A stretch of 64,000 bases of DNA from Rugalucina vietnamica. Lineage: Eukaryota; Mollusca; Bivalvia; Lucinida; Lucinidae. The translations under genes and the position numbers were made by a program. The notes beneath the pieces are model-generated. The model was not told the DNA's origin, searched no databases, and saw only the letters and a list, made by a program, of their open reading frames with translations. Shown here one piece after another: positions 60,587 through 64,000 of the stretch; position 1 is the stretch's first letter, and the number at the start of each line of letters is the position of its first letter. The stretch covers positions 14,792,048 through 14,856,047 of the forward strand of contig OZ024884.1 of the NCBI GenBank assembly GCA_964017185.1. Reading direction: 5' to 3'.

Positions 60587-60850
60587 TCATCAGGAAAACA
60601 TGTCCATGTAATATATACCCCCTTTTTACGCAAGTTTTATATAGCAAAACTGGGGTATGCAGAGGTATACCTATTTTTCTTATTTTTGCTCCAAAACATA
60701 AATTGTAGGTACTTGTTAGAACTGCCTCGATAAGGCTGTTCTAACGTGTACCCACAATCTATGTTTTGAGCAAAAATAAGAAAATATCAAAAATTTTCTA
60801 CTGAAAAACTTAAGAGAAATCTGTATATTACATGGGCATGTTTTCGTAAT
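60587..60850. repeat. MITE-C copy 5 (opposite orientation)
   Basis: CATCAGGAAAACATGTCCAT to TACATGGGCATGTTTTCG; the hairpin near 60700-60770 has lost some pairs. Confidence 0.85.
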
Positions 60851-60953
60851 GTTGCATTTTGGCAGTAGCCTCAGCCCGTCAGGCGGGCCTGTTAGAGATA
60901 GAACTACTTGATGTCTCTCTGTCAGTCAGGTTCCGAGGTTATAAAACTTTTTC

Positions 60954-61150
60954 ATGCTCAACTCAGCTGAGCATAAAATTTAAACTGCTCATAAATACCA
61001 AAAATAGCCCAAATATAATTATTTAAATTGAAGGTTGAGAAGTCTCAGAGCCAGTAATTTATCCTGCTTATAAATGTTAAAATGCCAACAGTTGTTGGCA
61101 TTTTAACATTTATGATCAGAATAAATTTTGGTCTCAGCTGAGTTGAGCAT
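60954..61150. repeat. MITE-J: inverted-repeat element with central hairpin
   Basis: Ends ATGCTCAACTCAGCTGAG on both sides, and a central perfect hairpin AAATGTTAAAATGCCAACA/TGTTGGCATTTTAACATTT at about 61074-61112. About 197 bp; only copy seen here. Confidence 0.85.
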
Positions 61151-61420
61151 AAAGAAATTTTTATCTAGGGACCTTACTGACCATCTGGATACTGGTTTTA
61201 AAACTGCGAAGTAGAACTGAGCCTGCCCAGGAAAACTGGTTATATCCAAACACCCATTAATTGTGTGATGATATATTGTCGCACGGATGTTGTGACATCA
61301 CGATGTTGGTCAAAATCCTGTAAAAATGAGGTGATGTCACGATGCCCATGGGGATGCCATGGTTGTCGACTGGGTTTTTAAACAGAAAAACAAACCGTTC
61401 CTTTGTAGTACACCACAACC

Positions 61421-61599
61421 TCTTTATAACACTATTGTTGGGGTCCAAGCCAATTTCCGTGTTAGCTATCCAATCTGTGTTATAACGAGAGTAAAATGTA
61501 TAGACATATAGCAAAAATAGCCAAACTGGGGTCAAACAGTGACCAGTGGTATATCCAAAACCGTGATGTAATGGAGTTATAAAGAGGTCCAGGTGTATA
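61421..61599. repeat. MITE-F copy 4
   Basis: CACAACCTCTTTATAACACT to GTTATAAAGAGGTCCAGGTG, inverted relative to the copy at 50861. Confidence 0.8.
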
Positions 61600-61629
61600 T
61601 AGAAATGAAATGGGTAACAATGGGCCAGC

Positions 61630-61790
61630 ATGGTGGCAGCACATTTGCGCACATTTTTTAAAGAAATGTGTTTCATTTGCACACAATTTTCCCAGGTAAA
61701 CATTCATTTGCACACACAATTTCTCCAGGTAAATGTTACATTTGCTCACATCAGATTTTCTCAGGTAAATGGTATGCTTGTGTGTGCAAG
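61630..61790. repeat. Tandem CATTTGCRCACA units
   Basis: About four units of 35-40 bp with CATTTGCACACAATTTTCCC and CAGGTAAA. Its start (TGGTGGCAGCACATTTGCGC) has an inverted copy near 63660-63710. Confidence 0.75.
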
Positions 61791-62019
61791 TCAAGGGAAT
61801 ACACCAGAAAGGAGTTCGTCAGACGTCAGCCTATGGTGATTATGTGAATTAAAACTCGGAGAAAGTATAAAGACAGTGCATGATGATGTCAAATGAACAA
61901 ATCAAAATGCCGCAATATGTAAATGTAACTAAAACTAAAAATTGATATTTAAATGACCAAGTAAGTCTGTTCGGACTCTTCCACCATCAGGTCGGTAAAC
62001 AGGGGTAACAGTGCTTATT

Positions 62020-63508
62020 AGCTCACCTGAGCCAAAGGCTCACAAGGTGAGCTTATAGGATGGCCATGCTCCGTTGTCCTTCCGTTCGTCTTCTGTCCAC
62101 AATTTCAAAGATCTCCTCTGAAACCGCTTGGCCAATCAAAGCCAAACTTCATGTGGAGCATCCTTAGGAAGGGGGAACGAAAGTTTATATAAATGGTCCA
62201 GGTCACATGACCAAGATGGCCGACATGGCTATAAATAGCAAAAACCTTCAAAAATCTTCTTCTCCAGAACCAGTGGGCCGATTTCCACAAAACTTGGTAT
62301 GTAGCATCGAGGACGCGGGCCCATCATAGTTTATATAAATCATGACCCTAGAATGACCTTGACCTATTTTACGGCAAAGTCAACTTAGGTCACCAATGCA
62401 TTTGAATGGGAAAAAATGGTAAAATGCTATTTAATGGGTAAAACTTACTGGGAATAGGCAAATGGACAAAAGATTAATGTTAATGGAAAATTTTAGCCCC
62501 TGGAGGGTTGTCTGCCCCTGCCCCGGGGCTATATACATGTATATTTCCATAATAATGAAACATCTCCCCTGAAACCGCTTGGCCAATCAAAGCCAAACTT
62601 CATATGGAGCATCCTTGGGAAGGGGGAAAGAAAGTTTATATAAATTGTCAAGGTCACATGACCAAGATGGCCACCATGGCTATAAATAGAAAAAAAAAAT
62701 CTTCTTCTCCAGAACCAGAAGGCCAATGATTTTGAAACTTGGTGTGAAGCATCAGTGACTGGAGCTCTACAAAGTCTATATAAATCATGACCCTGGGATG
62801 ACCTTGACCTAATTTAAGGCAAGGTCAACATAGGTCGCTCATGCATTTGAATGGGGAAAAGTGCTAAAATATCATTTGTAGGGAAAAACTTGCAGGAAAT
62901 GGGCAAATGGACTTAAGACTGATTCTGAAAAATTTGGACCCCAGGGGTCTGTCTGCCCCCACCCCGGGGCAATATACATGTATATTACAGTGATATTCAA
63001 CGATCTTCTTCTCTGAAACTGCTTGGCCAATCAAAGCCAAACTTTATGAGGAGCATTGTTAGGAAGTGGGAATGAAAGTATTATAAATGGTCAAGGTCAC
63101 ATGACCAAGATGACTGCCATGGCTATAAATAGCAAAAACCTTTAAAGAACCAGAAGGCCTATGATTTTGAAACTTGGCATGAAGCATCATGCAATGGAGC
63201 TCTACAAAGTTTGTATAAATCGTGACCCTTGGATGACCTTGACCTACTTTATGGCAAGGTCAACTTAGGTCTCCCTTGGCATGCATTTGAATGGGGAAAA
63301 TTGTTAAAATGTCCTTTGAAGGGCAAAACTTGCAGTAAATTGGCATATGGACTGAAGTTTTATGATTTTGAAAAAGAAATTGACTCCAGTGGTTGCTCTG
63401 ACCCGGCCCTGGGGTTATATACATGCATATTACCATTCTATTCAAACAAGTTTATTGGTATATATCTCAGGTTTCAGGTGAGCGTTTACAGGACCATTGG
63501 TCCTCTGG
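62020..63508 (+). mobile_element. Pearl/Helentron-like element 4 (three core units)
   Basis: Ends are as in the other three (AGCTCACCTGAGCC at 62020; TCAGGTGAGCGTTTACAGG and the GGACCATTGGTCC hairpin at the 3' end). Core units start near 62100, 62555 and 63000 and are more diverged from each other than those of elements 2 and 3, so it is probably older. Confidence 0.85.
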
Positions 63509-63579
63509 TATTTTATTTATCATACCTTTTTAGTATAAAATATATAATAAAATACCAGCAGCTGGCCGAGGAAGAGGTA

Positions 63580-63712
63580 CAAAAACATGCGTGCAAATGT
63601 AGCATTAAAATTGTGCGCAAATGATATACATTTCTGTGCGCAAATGAAAACTGTGCACAAACAAAATTTTTGAAAAATGTGCGCAAATGTATTAGCACCA
63701 CCAGCATTTCTC
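63580..63712. repeat. Inverted counterpart of the CATTTGCGCACA units
   Basis: GTGCGCAAATG recurs four times and ends GTATTAGCACCACCAGC. With 61630 it frames pearl element 4 at a distance. Confidence 0.7.
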
Positions 63713-63816
63713 ATAAAAACCCTTGGTTTTCAGTTGGACAAAAGCAAATTGATGAAAAATCAAGTCAGAACTGCAAACACAGTCACAAAGAGGAAGTCAA
63801 AAAGTAAGCTATAATT

Positions 63817-63981
63817 GAGCTGCGTCATGAGAAAACCGGTCTTCGGGGTTTCCAACCAGGCCTGACACAAACTGGTCTGTGCAGCTACAGTAGATGGTTA
63901 GAAGCTTGAAATTTTGGATTTAGAAAGTAGAGGAATTGTTACTGCGAAGCTGATCTGTGCCTTTGCTTTCTCATAGGCAAC
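63817..63981 (-). repeat. MITE-A copy 32, palindrome reduced
   Basis: Left end and tail are complete; after GAGGAATTG it jumps to TTACTGCGAAGCTGATC, so one arm is lost. Confidence 0.85.
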
Positions 63982-64000
63982 TAGAAAATGTGTTTATGAA

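Noticed and set aside
61257..61703. 148-codon minus-strand frame
   Set aside because: It crosses MITE-F and the CATTTGCGCACA units, so it is composed of repeats.

Overview
This is animal nuclear DNA, most likely from a bivalve mollusc. Dreissena/Mya-like heterodonts are my guess from the look of the repeats, but the genus is not proven by the sequence. The reasons are introns with GT/AG borders, a low density of coding sequence, tRNA-derived SINEs, many short palindromic MITEs, and pearl/Helentron-like elements with subterminal inverted repeats and tandem core units.

The backbone is one host gene on the + strand, spread over about 41 kb (17779-58928). Seven coding exons join in phase to give a protein of about 1391 residues. 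It has a short basic N-terminus, a 3.4 kb Ser/Asn-rich exon with proline motifs, a single PDZ-like domain split over two exons, a short coiled coil, and a C-terminus ending Phe-Ile-Val that could itself be a PDZ ligand. It looks like a cytoskeletal or junctional scaffold; I cannot name its orthologue. Exons 2 and 3 each lie beside a degenerate tandem copy of their own 5' part.

The first intron (about 30.5 kb) contains a complete 4.2 kb DNA transposon, antisense to the host gene (27856-32032). It has terminal inverted repeats and a perfect 9-bp target duplication, and is a Mutator-like element. Its decayed, spliced gene encodes in order a WRKY/GCM1-like N-terminal domain, a MULE DDE transposase, a SWIM finger, an Ulp1/C48 cysteine protease and a PHD finger. 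The same short motif (ACGGAAC) recurs in both ends, in an intron of the transposase gene and in the coding linker.

The rest is mostly repeats. MITE-A (about 235 bp, at least 32 copies in both orientations) has an off-centre perfect palindrome that varies between copies in a compensatory way. Other families are MITE-B to MITE-J, tRNA-derived SINEs, and four pearl/Helentron-like elements (8427, 38857, 56742, 62020) with 455-bp core repeats. A fifth pearl-like element (698-2854) carries a 128-bp tandem array with a palindrome matching the consensus estrogen-response element in nearly every unit. One pearl-like element ends 11 bases before the last exon of the host gene, so the branch point of that intron probably lies inside the element. 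Several nested insertions give a relative order of activity.

The sequence from 1 to about 17,700 and from 59,000 to 64,000 shows no host coding sequence that I can support.
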